Shown here in pieces: positions 1 to 9,592 of a DNA stretch of 26,665 nucleotides. Under the pieces are notes generated by a model. That model worked only from the letters and a program-made list of their open reading frames with translations. It made no database searches and had not been told where the DNA came from. Source of the DNA: Phoronis ovalis (Eukaryota; Phoronida; Phoronidae); contig JAOXYB010048613.1 in the NCBI GenBank assembly GCA_028565635.1, positions 1 to 26,665 on the forward strand, written 5' to 3'. How positions within the stretch are numbered: the first letter of the stretch is position 1; each line of letters opens with the position of its first letter. A program made the position numbers and the translations under genes.

Positions 1-560
1 AGTTCTGTAAACTGAAGTACAAAGTTTATTTCTAATTATTACTATCATTTTATTAAACTGTCTATCATGTGCGCATAATAAGTATAACCAGCATTATTAA
101 ATGGTAAATAAGGAATAATGCATTAGACAGGGGTGGTCGCATATGAATGAGGGAACAGCAAGTATTCTCGATACGGACTTGGCTAAAGTATGACATTTAT
201 GTAGTTTGGTCAAATAAACTTCGATTTTACCAATTCAAAGACATAATCGCAATTAATGTTTTATTACAACAAACAACATTACTGTACAAGAAAAATGTAC
301 ACTTTTTTCTTTAATTTATCTCAGGTAAGTTTTATCTGCAGCTTAAGCGGATAAGATTATCCGAATGAGTGATTCAGGTAGTAGATAAGTGAGGGTCATT
401 GTCCCAGCTGGAGTGCTCTGCTAGCTGGCGGGTCTCAGCGGGAGCGTTCTTCTGGAGGTATAGGCATTTTCACAATCGTGAATTCTAATGTATATATGAT
501 AAGGAAGAGTCATTGAATCATAACACAATCGCATCTGAAACTTTCAATATATAATTTCAG
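1..560. other. Non-coding flank, nothing recognised
   Basis: AT-rich DNA with no convincing open frame, RNA gene or element. A strong splice-donor-like CAG|GTAAGT lies at 322-330, preceded by an ATG at 295. That short frame ends in phase 0, whereas the first recognised coding exon needs two bases from upstream, so it is not accepted as a coding exon. Confidence 0.5.
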
Positions 561-570
561 TTTTGATACA

Positions 571-630
571 TGCGATCCATATTTCATAGAAGCATCTCAG
601 AAGCGATCATAGATGCGATCCATATTTCAT
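571..630. repeat. Short direct repeat, 17 bp, period 43
   Basis: TGCGATCCATATTTCAT occurs exactly at 571-587 and again at 614-630. The surrounding 560-720 is rich in related GATGCGATC, GCGATCA and GATGCGTCTC words, so this looks like a decayed tandem repeat. No function is implied. Confidence 0.7.
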
Positions 631-780
631 TGATGCGTCTCATCAGACGTGATTCAATATCATGATTTTGCATCTGGGATCACATCTATAGATGTGTCTC
701 GCTCGCGATCACAGGGGAAGATAATTCTGAGCTGTACTATACCTACTTTAATTAATACCTGTTCTGAATCATTTTATTTT

Positions 781-842
781 TCCTGCAAATACACAAAGTA
801 ATCATAGTATTTTTTCTTTCATTATACCTTCATAAGTGCACT
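781..842. repeat. Dispersed repeat, copy related to 1711-1772
   Basis: About 62 bp here align with 1711-1772, sharing the words TTTCTTTCATTA, CCTTCATA and GTGCACTAA in the same order. Read on the minus strand both copies give a similar short peptide (MKV...KYHD/KYYD...), so they may descend from an old coding element. The copy here is interrupted by a stop. Confidence 0.55.
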
Positions 843-930
843 AAACAATAAGACAAACTCCCTTTACATGCTTAATTGACATGTAATGTTTAACTCTATA
901 CTGTTTTATAGCTACACAGTAATTAGAATA

Positions 931-1225
931 AAGCAAACCATTCATTAAAATAACATGAGTTACATTGTATGAGTTCCTTCTTCATGGTTTTACTAAATCA
1001 GCTTTCAGTAATTCCGAACTCTTATTCAATATCAGCTGGCATCATGTAAGACGTGCAATAACACTTTATGTAAGACAGGAGAACATCGCCCACAATGAAA
1101 CATTGCTGTTCATGTAATTGTGTATCCCGAGTTGTGTATGTGTTGTGTATGCGATACTGAAAAGTCTTGTAAAATCTTTAGTCATGTCCCTGAATGTATT
1201 TTTTATGTAATAGCACAACATAATA
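931..1225 (+). repeat. Diverged direct repeat, copy A of ~250 bp
   Basis: This segment aligns with 2396-2668 in the same orientation. Shared blocks in order are AAGCAAAC..TTCATTAA, CATGGTTTTA, TATTAGCTGGCATCATG-like, GTAAGAC, ACAATGAAACATTG, GACTTGTTAAAAT-like and AATGTATTTTAT-like. The copies differ by many substitutions and small indels, so they are old. No coding content is recognised; it is probably a dispersed non-autonomous element or an old segmental duplication. Confidence 0.75.
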
Positions 1226-1710
1226 TATAATTATCAGAAACAATATAACTGTACAGTAATTAAGCTTTCTTTTACTTAGATATCATAGAGGAATAGATAT
1301 GACTCACTGTAAGCACTAGGTAAGGTGGCTTAATTATTAACTGTATTAAGAAATCCCAACAAACATCAGTCTGCAGCATTTTACAAATGTTTTTTAGTCC
1401 TAGCTTCTGACCCAACTCTGGCTTGCCTACAGTGGTATAGTGATAACAGAGCTTATTGAACTTAAGCACCGAATTTCCAGTGCCATAGATAGATTTATTT
1501 TTGATAGTTAATAAGTACATATATTTAGCAAATAACATTATACTGTGTTTATCTGCTTGAAGGGTTTACTTGTAAGTAGCTTAGAATAATAAATACTACG
1601 TGCATGCACAGACAGAAGTGGACAATAGTCCAAATGCAAACTTCTGTGCATATGTTTCCAAAAAATTTAAAGAATTCTTTTCGATACCAGTTCCGACTTC
1701 TTTCCATTTT

Positions 1711-1772
1711 TTCTGGAAATATAAAGGAATCATGATATTTTTCTTTCATTAACACCTTCATATGTGCACTAA
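1711..1772. repeat. Dispersed repeat, partner of 781-842
   Basis: Second copy of the ~62-bp element described for 781-842, with the word order preserved up to GTGCACTAA. It sits between the two copies of the ~250-bp repeat, suggesting that all of 780-2670 is a mosaic of related element fragments. Confidence 0.55.
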
Positions 1773-2395
1773 TGCTGGAGTCAGTTAAAAGCAGCCCCTA
1801 AAGAACCGAGGAATAGCGGAGCAAGTATCGGGATTACAACCAGGCAGTCCCCCACACTTGAGGATGTTTCATGTTTGGAAATTTTGAATGGGGTCGTTAA
1901 AAAATTTGGAGGGAGATGATGGGTCATGCTATTGGAGGTTTTACGAGGAAGTTACAGATGTGTAATTATTTTCCCGCCTGGCAGATATATATTGGATGAA
2001 ATCACAAACCGTTGCTTTTAAAACTCGTTAAAATTTTAAGCCCAGGAATACCTTGGCACAAGTGAATTATGTATAAACTATCGCAAGAAACTGTGAGGTT
2101 CTCGAGACAGCGCTTTCATATGTACTTGAAATCAAGGAAAAATGATAGAAAAAAATGCAGTGACTATAAAGTACATATTAATTTTAAGGATATTTGCTAA
2201 TTTTATAGAATTGTAATAAAAATCTCATGTTTAAGAGCTTACAATTTTTCTCCCGGGATACGGGGCATATCCGGGGATGTATGCGACCACAAGGCTCTGT
2301 TAATGGGCTATCAACAGGGATGTTACCTTCAAAATTGTTACATGCGCCACTATTTCACGGGTCCCCAGGGACAGGGCTTTCAATTGACTCCCGCA

Positions 2396-2668
2396 TGAAG
2401 CAAACTGTTCATTAATTATTTCATTCTCCATGGTTTTAGCTAATCGGCATTCAGTCGCAATTCTAAACACTAATTCGGTATTAGCTGGCATCATGACTTG
2501 ATACCTATGACATGATAACATATATTACGTAAGACACCAGGAGAAATCTGTGCACAATGAAACATTGTTGTCCATGAAATATTGTATACAGCCTTGTGGC
2601 ACAGAAGACTTGTTAAAATTTTTAGTTTTATGTCTGTTAATGTATTTTATCCTGCATAATACCTACTA
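2396..2668 (+). repeat. Diverged direct repeat, copy B of ~250 bp
   Basis: Partner of copy A at 931-1225. The best-conserved stretch is GCACAATGAAACATTG with its flanks. Copy B has a ~30-bp insertion after GGCATCATG and lacks ~20 bp near its start relative to copy A. It contains no intact reading frame. Confidence 0.75.
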
Positions 2669-3066
2669 GTCAAAGACAATACTACCATACTTAATGATGC
2701 CTTTTCATTCACCAGCTGACACAAAGTGCTGGATATCTAAAAATTATCCACATAATCTCAGTGGTTTTCCAGGACCAAAGGATAAAACTCAAGAATTCCA
2801 AGACGTTATAATGATCCCGATTATAATTTGCCCGTTTCAAAACTATGAACTATGGGGTTGGACACACAGCTATGTTAGCTCAGTAGAATCCATTCAAGTA
2901 CCTTGTAACAACATCCCAGGTTCAAGTATACTGAGCTGTACATTACTATCTTCAGATTCAGTCAGGATTAAACGGATTCATCATAGGCATCGGTATTAAC
3001 TATAGGTCTGAATTAATCCAGCCATAGTTTTTGATCAAGCTGGATTTAGTCAGTCTCTATGGTGAC
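2669..3066. other. Non-coding, nothing recognised
   Basis: A 101-codon open frame at 2694-2999 on the plus strand has no recognisable domain, is rich in isolated Pro, Ser and Ile, and has no splice or family support. I see no gene or element here. Confidence 0.4.
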
Positions 3067-3070
3067 CTAT
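3067..3070. repeat. Target-site duplication (left), CTAT
   Basis: CTAT directly abuts the TG end of the 214-bp element and is repeated exactly at 3285-3288 after its CA end. Confidence 0.7.
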
Positions 3071-3284
3071 TGTAATGTCTTGTTTGACGGTTCTGTGGCA
3101 CTAATTGTAATGTTATCATGTGTGGTGATATCACTGCCAACCTGTAATGTCTATTGTTAGTGGGTAGCGTGGTAAATCGACAACGAAGAGCTTTTAGAGG
3201 CACGTCTTTATTGTTGCCTGTCAGCTACAGGAGAGAGCGAGTATTCGTGCAGACCGGACAAGGCCGAAGACGTAGGACATTACA
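3071..3284 (+). mobile_element. Solo LTR of an LTR retrotransposon
   Basis: The element starts TGTAATGTCT and ends GGACATTACA, so its ends are 5'-TG...CA-3' and form an inverted repeat of about 9-10 bp (TGTAATGTC). It is flanked on both sides by the 4-bp direct repeat CTAT (3067-3070 and 3285-3288), as expected for a target-site duplication made by integrase. The length (214 bp) suits a short LTR. No gag, pol or primer-binding site adjoins it, so it is best read as a solo LTR left by recombination between two LTRs. TGTAATGT recurs inside at 3106 and 3143. Orientation is arbitrary, as no transcription signals decide it. A small TIR transposon with a 4-bp duplication is the main alternative. 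Confidence 0.75.
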
Positions 3285-3288
3285 CTAT
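3285..3288. repeat. Target-site duplication (right), CTAT
   Basis: Exact copy of 3067-3070, directly abutting the CA end of the element. Confidence 0.7.
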
Positions 3289-3289
3289 C

Positions 3290-5620
3290 CAATCTAAATT
3301 AATTATTACATTTGAAATACTCACAAAAACTCCAAAGCTGGCAAAGTATAGGTAAAAATAATGCATCAATAGTTCTTACAATAGGAGATTATCTAGACGA
3401 CTGACCCCAAAATCATTTTAAAACGAACAAAACAACGGAGAAAATAAATAGAAAATTTACAGCAAATACCAAATCAGTACTACTAAAATAAGGAAACAGT
3501 GTTTAATTATATTTATAGAACACTAAATGGACTGGAAAATCTAGTAACTGCAGTATATAGAAATTATAAGCGGATATGCAGAACATTCTCTTAAAGTCAC
3601 GACACAAAGGTAATTGAAATTTCCAAAGTCATGTGACCATTTCTTAGGGCGTCACGAGAAAACTTTGGCGTTTCTAGAGAAAACTGAGTTTTTAAAATAA
3701 ATCTACTTCCACCATTTTTCTGGAATGCCATGACAAATATTTTGAGGCCAAAAACTTCTGCCTAGAATAAAAATCGTTTGATTTTTAGGAATGCCACCCG
3801 AATATTAATTATAACCCCGACTGTCTATTCTGAGGAAAATCTAATAATAACGATCTTTTTCCCTGGGGCCAAAAATCAAGTCTGTACGTTAAGCCATTAT
3901 ACCCACACATTAATTAATTAATGAATCTAGAATTATTATAAAGGGAAACTGCAAAAAAAAACATAAACCGCAGTATGAGCACAATCAATTTTAAAAACAA
4001 AAGCAACAAAATCCATAAAAGAGTGATGAAACGATGATCATTAATATAATTATAATATGGAATTGATTGTTGAATTTGAGCTACAAAACAATCAGAGGCA
4101 TTACCTGCACACAATGTCGGATCTCCTGTGGACTCTTCCATTAGTCCCAGCCACTACTAAACCCTTCATATCTCACCAAAATATCCCTTCCATCTCTCCC
4201 ATCTTCCCCCACCTTGAGCACTTTTCCATGCAACCAAAAAACCCTCTTCTAGCACACCTACTTCTTCATTACATTTGTACGCCATCATGATTTCATTGCT
4301 AATCCCTTTGTTATAAAACTTTGCGCGTGTTTCGCAGCAGGTCAATAGTTTTGTTTTGTTTGTGCTGAGTTTATAATAAATATAATACTACGTTTTCTTT
4401 ATAAAGTATTTAATATATATTATTCTCGTATAACTTGTACACAGTTTAAATTCAAAAGTAAGTTGCACATTGTAGGAACAGCCGCTAAGTTGCAAGTTCC
4501 GCATCTTTGGAAATACTTGGTCGATTTTTACGCTAAAACTACCAGCATGCATAAATTTGATTTTCGGAAAATAATACATTATTATTAATAATGAGACATT
4601 TCATGTTAGCTTACTTATATTTTAGCTTTGCAATGAGGTAAGTCAGGATTGCATTTTAATTGCCAAATTTTTTATAAATTCACGATTTCATAAGCTAGCC
4701 TTAGCTTACCTTTTACTAGAATATTGTCCTTGGTCAATATATAAACTCTTTCCCAGCTTCTGTTGACAATGTTAAAACTAGCTACCACACTCCATAAGCT
4801 AACTTGTGCTACTCAACAAACTGCGTACTTGTGGCCATCAGAGTGTATAACTCATAAAAACCTGGCAATTTCATGCGTACACAATGGTCCGCACAATTAC
4901 GATTAAATAGGTATGCCCAGGAAAAAACCAGAGGCCTCCAAATACCATGAATTACGATTTTCAGGGGTTTCTGAATTGGGAACGTCCACAATTTGAATTT
5001 GTGTATTCATACAAAAGTCCCCGATTTCCACTTTACACACACACACGCACACCCAAAATGTAAATGGTAAATCAAAATCAACAGATGAACTGAAGACTGT
5101 ATTGCATTGCATACAGGTAGGCTCAGTCCCACATCTCCAAAACCCTGTGACACCCTTTCTTGGACAAAAAATGCAAAAAACACATTTTCATGGACTAAAA
5201 TGGTAAAAAAACAACCCTTTCACCTTCGCTGTATTAACTTATATCCCGGACCTACATATGAGTAATCTCATTTTTTTAAACCAACTTCGGACTGTTTGGA
5301 AAACCCAGCTTTAAGATAAAAAGGGAGCTTTGATATGCGTTTAATACATAACCAAGATAAACTTGCTAGAAATAATACACCTACATATACTCTATACTCA
5401 TTTTCCAAGACACGTACACTACCAGGGAAGCGTAAAAGATAAAATTCTAATTATTCAGATGGTAATAAATTAATCACACTTAGTTTTATCTGCATTCACA
5501 CGACAAACAATTAAACGCATTAAATAAAACCAGCATATTAAATAAAATATAGAACAAATAAAGCACTTTTGTAACTCCATGGTCGCCATTACCTTGACTT
5601 CACTCTTCTTAATCGGAAGA
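3290..5620. other. Long non-coding stretch
   Basis: AT-rich sequence with only short shadow-like open frames (60-77 codons, none with a recognisable domain). A small (AC)n tract lies at about 5034-5053. No splice-supported exon, RNA gene or complete element was recognised. Confidence 0.45.
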
Positions 5621-5629
5621 ACAAAATAG

Positions 5630-5806
5630 AGACATACACACACACACAAAAAGTGTATATCTACAGGGGTTGTAAATATGCATGTATATACACGCACACA
5701 TAGGTATATTATATACAAACACACACACACCTGTGTATACACCCATACATGTAAGTATGTACATCCATACATACACATGTGTACATGCACGCATACATGC
5801 ACTCAC
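5630..5806. repeat. Imperfect CA/TACA microsatellite tract
   Basis: The tract is built of ACAC, ATACAC and ACATAC units interrupted by GTGTAT and ATGTAC words, including runs at about 5633-5648 and 5718-5731. The opposite strand reads as cysteine/valine-rich open frames, which are artefacts of the repeat rather than genes. The alternation of CA-rich and TG-rich parts allows local hairpins. Confidence 0.8.
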
Positions 5807-5809
5807 GTG

Positions 5810-6280
5810 AAATTAAATGAATGATCAGAACTTTAAAGGGCTTAAAAAAATGTCTGCGTTTAACAATCGATAACATTCGCTTTATTTGTGTTTATATCAG
5901 AACATTAATCACTTAAGTGTCCATCTGAAAGGGGCTATTGTCTCCCACCAGATTAATAACTCATTCCTCAACATCGCAATAGTGGAAGTGCAACCTGGCA
6001 TGATTATCAATGGGTCTCAAATTGTCAGTTTGCTAATTTTTGAAAAATTATGTGAAAGCAGAACAAGCATGAGTGAATGATTGAAGCATGTTTGCGAAGA
6101 AACTGCTTCAGAAAATTCATTCGCTTATCTTGATAAATTCCCAATAGGCAAGAATTGTGAACAGGCAAATTAAGCACACTAGTACTATCTTCTATTATTA
6201 TATTTTTTTGGTATTTACATAATTATAAGTTATATTCACAATACAATTATTTTTGTTCTGTGTTCTCTATTGCTGGGTTC
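5810..6280. other. Non-coding, nothing recognised
   Basis: One 64-codon open frame (5886-6080, plus) has no known domain and no splice support. No other feature is seen. Confidence 0.4.
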
Positions 6281-6329
6281 CTGTCCCCATTTCTTGACTA
6301 CAAAGCTACAAGGATACTATTTTGACTTA

Positions 6330-6580
6330 ACCTTTTCTCACAAGTTTTATATTCACTGGCTTATCACCTGTATGTCCCCTCATACGTGCCTGTAGGTTAT
6401 TATTATGACAAAACCTTCACCTGCAAGTTTTACCCTAAAATGGTTTATCTCCTGTGTGGATTCTCATATGAGTGTCAATTAATGCTAATATTATCACTAA
6501 AACTTTCACCACAAGTTGTACATTCAAATGCTTTATCTCCAGAATGTCTATGTGCTTGTAGGTTTAATATCGCTATAGTT
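6330..6580 (-). pseudogene. Decayed C2H2 zinc-finger protein fragment
   Basis: Read on the minus strand this stretch encodes remnants of about three tandem C2H2 zinc fingers. The pieces seen are NLQAHRHSGDKAFECTTCG ESFSD, then after a frameshift HMRIHTGDKPF, then RFCHNNNLQARMRGHTGDKP. The linker HTGDKP, close to the classical HTGEKP, appears twice. Some zinc ligands are intact (the CxxC of one finger), but others are lost. There are in-frame stops after ISIN, after KPF and in the next finger, plus a frame change near 6470-6480. It is therefore a relic of a poly-zinc-finger DNA-binding gene, not expressed as such. No flanking target-site duplication or poly-A was recognised, so the copying mechanism (retroposed or tandem) is unknown. 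Confidence 0.8.
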
Positions 6581-6589
6581 ATTTCCATT

Positions 6590-7035
6590 AGTCCACTGTT
6601 ACATGTATACCTATTGTTGTAAGCTGCAATTTGATTGGTTTCAAGACTTTCGTGAATGCTTTCTACGTAAATAAAGGGATTATTATATAGTTCTTCTGTT
6701 GTTCGAGATAATAAACAAAAATTGACTATGGTTGAGCCCAGATGTTAGTAGAGAAGGAACGGAACATTAATGATGTACGAAGTACTGTTTTACTGCTAAA
6801 ATAAAATATGAGACAGCAAGAACTCTTATAGTATTGCTTATTTTGTGTCAACATGCATGAGTGCTTGCGTGAGTGGACACATTTATGATTTGTGTGCATG
6901 GGTTATCTAGGCCAAAATAATGTCAAGACAAGCTAGCAAAAATTGAGTACACAGTATAATAAAATAATATAATATTTCAGATGTAACACTGTACACATAC
7001 ATCTTGATCCAACTATTTTTCCTTATTTCATGCAG
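6590..7035. other. Presumed 5' intron or flank before the first recognised exon
   Basis: Non-coding AT-rich DNA ending in a pyrimidine-rich tract and TTTCATGCAG|G at 7026-7036, a good splice acceptor. A second AG (TATTTCAG) occurs at 6980, and the reading frame of the exon stays open back to it. The hydrophobic peptide it would add looks like translated polypyrimidine tract, so 7035 is preferred. Confidence 0.5.
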
Positions 7036-7486
7036 GGTTGAAGACTCCGAGGATTTTGATTTCACAAAAATGGATTTGTCTGATGACACAATGCAGGCTG
7101 ATGGCAAAGTTTCAAACTCCACCACAATTGAAACCAATACAGAAGCAACAACACGGAAGACTGAAAATTCTGAGGAAAAAAGTATTGATTGTGGTGATAA
7201 CAGCAAAACCTTACAGTCACAAAGTCAACTGCATGACTACCAGATGGTGCAGCAAGATGAATTTTCAGACATAAAAACTACACAAAGTAAAACACAAGAA
7301 GCATATAATATAACCCGGGTTGTAAAAAGTGAAGAAACAATTAATAGTGTACAAAACTTCAAAGAAGCCAGTCCATTCACAATGAAGATGAATCAAACAG
7401 CATGTCAGAATAAACAGTATTCTGCAGAGTACTTGCATACTTTGACCAATCCTTTAAGTCACACGCAAGGACAACAAAATATGCAG
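7036..7486 (+). CDS. RNF213: RNF213-like protein, N-terminal exon (partial)
   Basis: First recognised coding exon of the RNF213-like gene. It opens after the acceptor ATGCAG| at 7035 and closes at the donor ATGCAG|GTAATA at 7486/7487, ending on a whole codon, so the next exon is joined in phase 0. The ~150 residues are acidic and rich in Ser, Thr, Gln, Asn and Glu (start EDSEDFDFTKMDLSDD), with no folded domain. This suits the disordered N-terminal part of RNF213 proteins. The ATG at 7070 lies in AAAATGG, a favourable start context (A at -3, G at +4), so translation may begin here with 7036-7069 as untranslated sequence. Otherwise one or more upstream coding exons exist and were not found. 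Assignment to the gene rests on phase compatibility and position, not on conserved residues. Confidence 0.7.
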
Positions 7487-7623
7487 GTAATAAAGAAATG
7501 CAGTTCCTATGACAGCATAATTATTATAATTATATAATAATCATTATGCAAAATAATATTATTTGATACAAGTCTATGAGTAGGACATAACCCACTAGTA
7601 CATTGGTTATTGATAATAACGTT

Positions 7624-8277
7624 CGTACCCACTCTAATAATCGCCCCCTCTGGTGACTAAAATAAATCAATAATCGCCCCTTCTCTAATAATCGCCCCCG
7701 GGCAATTTGACTTGAAGACCCATCTGAATTAATACGAGATAATCGCATTTTAATTCATTATTATGTGTAGCTGATTAGCTCTTTATTGGGTTTTAAGGAA
7801 ATATCATAATGGTACTATCTTTAATGAGTGTTTTCGCGTGCAAAACAAACTTCGGATCACCTCCATGTAATAATATTTCCAATAGAATTTCCATGCCGAG
7901 TACGGCAGAAGGTGATTTACGCTTCTTGCTGATGACTTTAACAATAATTGTGTTTCCATGTTGAGCAAGGTTGTATACACTGCACAAATTTCTCTAGGTA
8001 TGTGAGCAAAAAAAATTAACTTACTGTTTATTTAAGGTTTGGAAGAATTTTTTCTTTTGAAAATAAAATTCTATTACACACACAATTTCGCTTAAATAAG
8101 CCGATTTGTTTCATTAACTGACAATCTTCAAAATCTTCCTTATGTATCGCAAACAATAATCTAAAATATTAATGCCAGGAGTTCAAATAAGTTAAAAATC
8201 GCCCCCTCTCTATTAATCGTCCCCCTTAAAAGCAGTTTTTTTAATAATCGTCCCGGGCGATTATTTGAGAAAATACG
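7624..8277. mobile_element. Putative non-autonomous DNA transposon or foldback element
   Basis: The motif AATCGCCCC or AATCGTCCC is repeated at both ends: 7639, 7672, 7690 on the left and 8198, 8215, 8246 on the right. The outermost copies form an imperfect inverted repeat: left CGTA...CTCTAATAATCGCCC, right (reverse-complemented) CGTA...CTCAAATAATCGCCC. A near-perfect palindrome, AATAATCG(T)CCCGGGCGATTATT, sits at 8243-8265. The interior (7790-8000) holds a 64-codon minus-strand open frame (start MCSVYNLAQHG) that I do not recognise and that may be a transposase scrap or chance. No clear target-site duplication was found, so the exact ends are uncertain. Confidence 0.55.
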
Positions 8278-8399
8278 GTATTTATCTGATTTACAGAGTT
8301 AAGCTGTCAATCATAAATTATATTTGGCACAAAGTGGGAATTTCAAGAAATTTGGGAGTGCTTACATAATTATGTACAATCCAATTTCATGGCCATTGC

Positions 8400-9290
8400 A
8401 GATAGTAATAGTAAGATTGAAGGCTTGTTCGCATGACTACTTCATGGTACATCTATAGCCACAAAGCATTGCTTAGGAGGTTCAAAGGTGGTTTTAAGAA
8501 GTCCACAAATTGGCAGATTGTTTAGGATAGGTGACATTTTAGAATGACCCTAAAAACTGGGCTAACTGTTGATCCAAAACCTATTATTTTGCAGCTGTTT
8601 TTGCCTTTTATACCTTGAAAATTCTGGTATGTATAGAAAGATAACTTTAAATCAGATGGTCAATGTTGATTCTAACCTGGATTCCTTTCCAGTATGGCAA
8701 CAGCCATGTTTGTTCCCAAGAAGGCATGTCAACATGTAAAATACCATTCAAAACTTTGGCATCTTATCTAAGTTGTCAAGCTATTTCTGTCTTGCATATC
8801 GTGAAACTGATATGTACAGATATGCATGCTTGTAATTCAGAATGTGTCTAGAGGCAAAATACACAATGCATTGCGACTTGGTTCTCCTACAATATGGTCA
8901 AATTATCGCCATGTTTGTTCCCAAAACAGTATGCCTAAAGACGAAGCATTGCAATTGAAGGGGAATTTATGAAGGACATAGGTGGCCATGCAGTTATATA
9001 GCTAGGCTATGTAGTGGCTTTGAAGTGAATCAAACACCTTTGACATTTTTTCTCAGTTATTTGAGCCTAACATATTTGAAAACTCTGATATAGAGATATT
9101 TTTATTTCAGAAAATTTATAACAGGGTCAACATTGATCTTAACCCTCATTATGCACTTCCGACTAGTGACCATGTTTATGCACAAAAATGGAAGTAATTA
9201 AATGCTGCCTGGATGTTCTGAAAGTGGCCTTGAAAACCCTTATACACCGAGTGATTATTTGACCATATGCCTGTGGGTACTAGTACTCTC
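8400..9290 (+). repeat. Degenerate tandem repeat tract in intron 1
   Basis: The block around TTGAAAATTCTGGTAT, GGTCAATGTTGATTCTAACC and CCATGTTTGTTCCCAA (8615-8720) recurs in altered form at about 9076-9185 (TTGAAAACTCTGATAT, GGTCAACATTGATCTTAACC, CCATGTTTATGCACAA). A partial copy with CCATGTTTGTTCCCAA lies near 8910-8925. AAGCATTGC words near 8464 and 8943 fit the same ~460-480-bp period. The copies are strongly diverged. No coding potential is seen. Confidence 0.5.
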
Positions 9291-9366
9291 ATGTATGATT
9301 TATAGCTGTTTTTTATTTTTTGCTATGTAGCAGCTACCGGAAATATCTATGATACAGATAGGTTAC

Positions 9367-9549
9367 ATATTGTATCTTTCCAATAAATGGACAATTTTTT
9401 ATTGGTCCCTAATTAAAATCTATCAATTTATTGCTTATAAAATTAAATTCTTTTTGTTATATATTGTATCTACCCAAAAATGGACGGTCTTTTATTGGTC
9501 CGAATTAAAATTTATCAACTTATTGCTTATAAAATTAACTTCTTTTTGG
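9367..9549 (+). repeat. 94-bp tandem duplication, two copies
   Basis: Copy 1 (9367-9460) and copy 2 (9461-9549) both run ATATTGTATC, AATGGAC, TTTTATTGGTCC, AATTAAAAT, TATCAA, TTATTGCTTATAAAATTAA and TTCTTTTTG in order. They differ at roughly one position in ten plus a few indels. Each copy holds the inverted CCAAT-box core ATTGG. The 90-codon open frame crossing it is an artefact of the AT-rich repeat. Confidence 0.85.
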
Positions 9550-9567
9550 AAACAATCTGTGTTCAAA

Positions 9568-9592
9568 ACCATGCATGTAAAGCATGCATGGT
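9568..9592. repeat. Perfect 10-bp hairpin with 5-nt loop
   Basis: ACCATGCATG, loop TAAAG, CATGCATGGT: a perfect inverted repeat just after the 94-bp tandem pair. No T-run follows and the organism is eukaryotic, so it is not a bacterial terminator. It could be a remnant element end or a chance palindrome. Confidence 0.8.

Noticed and set aside
295-330. Short first exon ATG...CAG|GTAAGT
   Set aside because: The ten-codon frame ends in phase 0, but the exon at 7036 begins with the third base of a codon, so the two do not join in frame. It could be non-coding at most.
1272-1538. 88-codon minus-strand open frame as a gene
   Set aside because: No recognised domain, no splice signals checked out, and it lies within repeat-rich DNA. 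It is more likely chance or an element scrap.
2694-2999. 101-codon plus-strand open frame as a gene
   Set aside because: The composition looks random, no domain is recognised, and there is no support from neighbours.
5470-5806. Cysteine/valine-rich minus-strand open frames (65 and 110 codons)
   Set aside because: They are the translation of the CA/TACA microsatellite.
7004-7035. Upstream extension of the first exon (hydrophobic LIQLFFLISC), like a signal peptide
   Set aside because: The first codon is TTG, not ATG, and the stretch is the polypyrimidine tract before the TGCAG acceptor, so it is intronic.
7530-7748. 72-codon minus-strand frame with repeated GRLLE
   Set aside because: The repeated peptide comes from the AATCGCCCC direct repeats at the element end, not from a protein gene.
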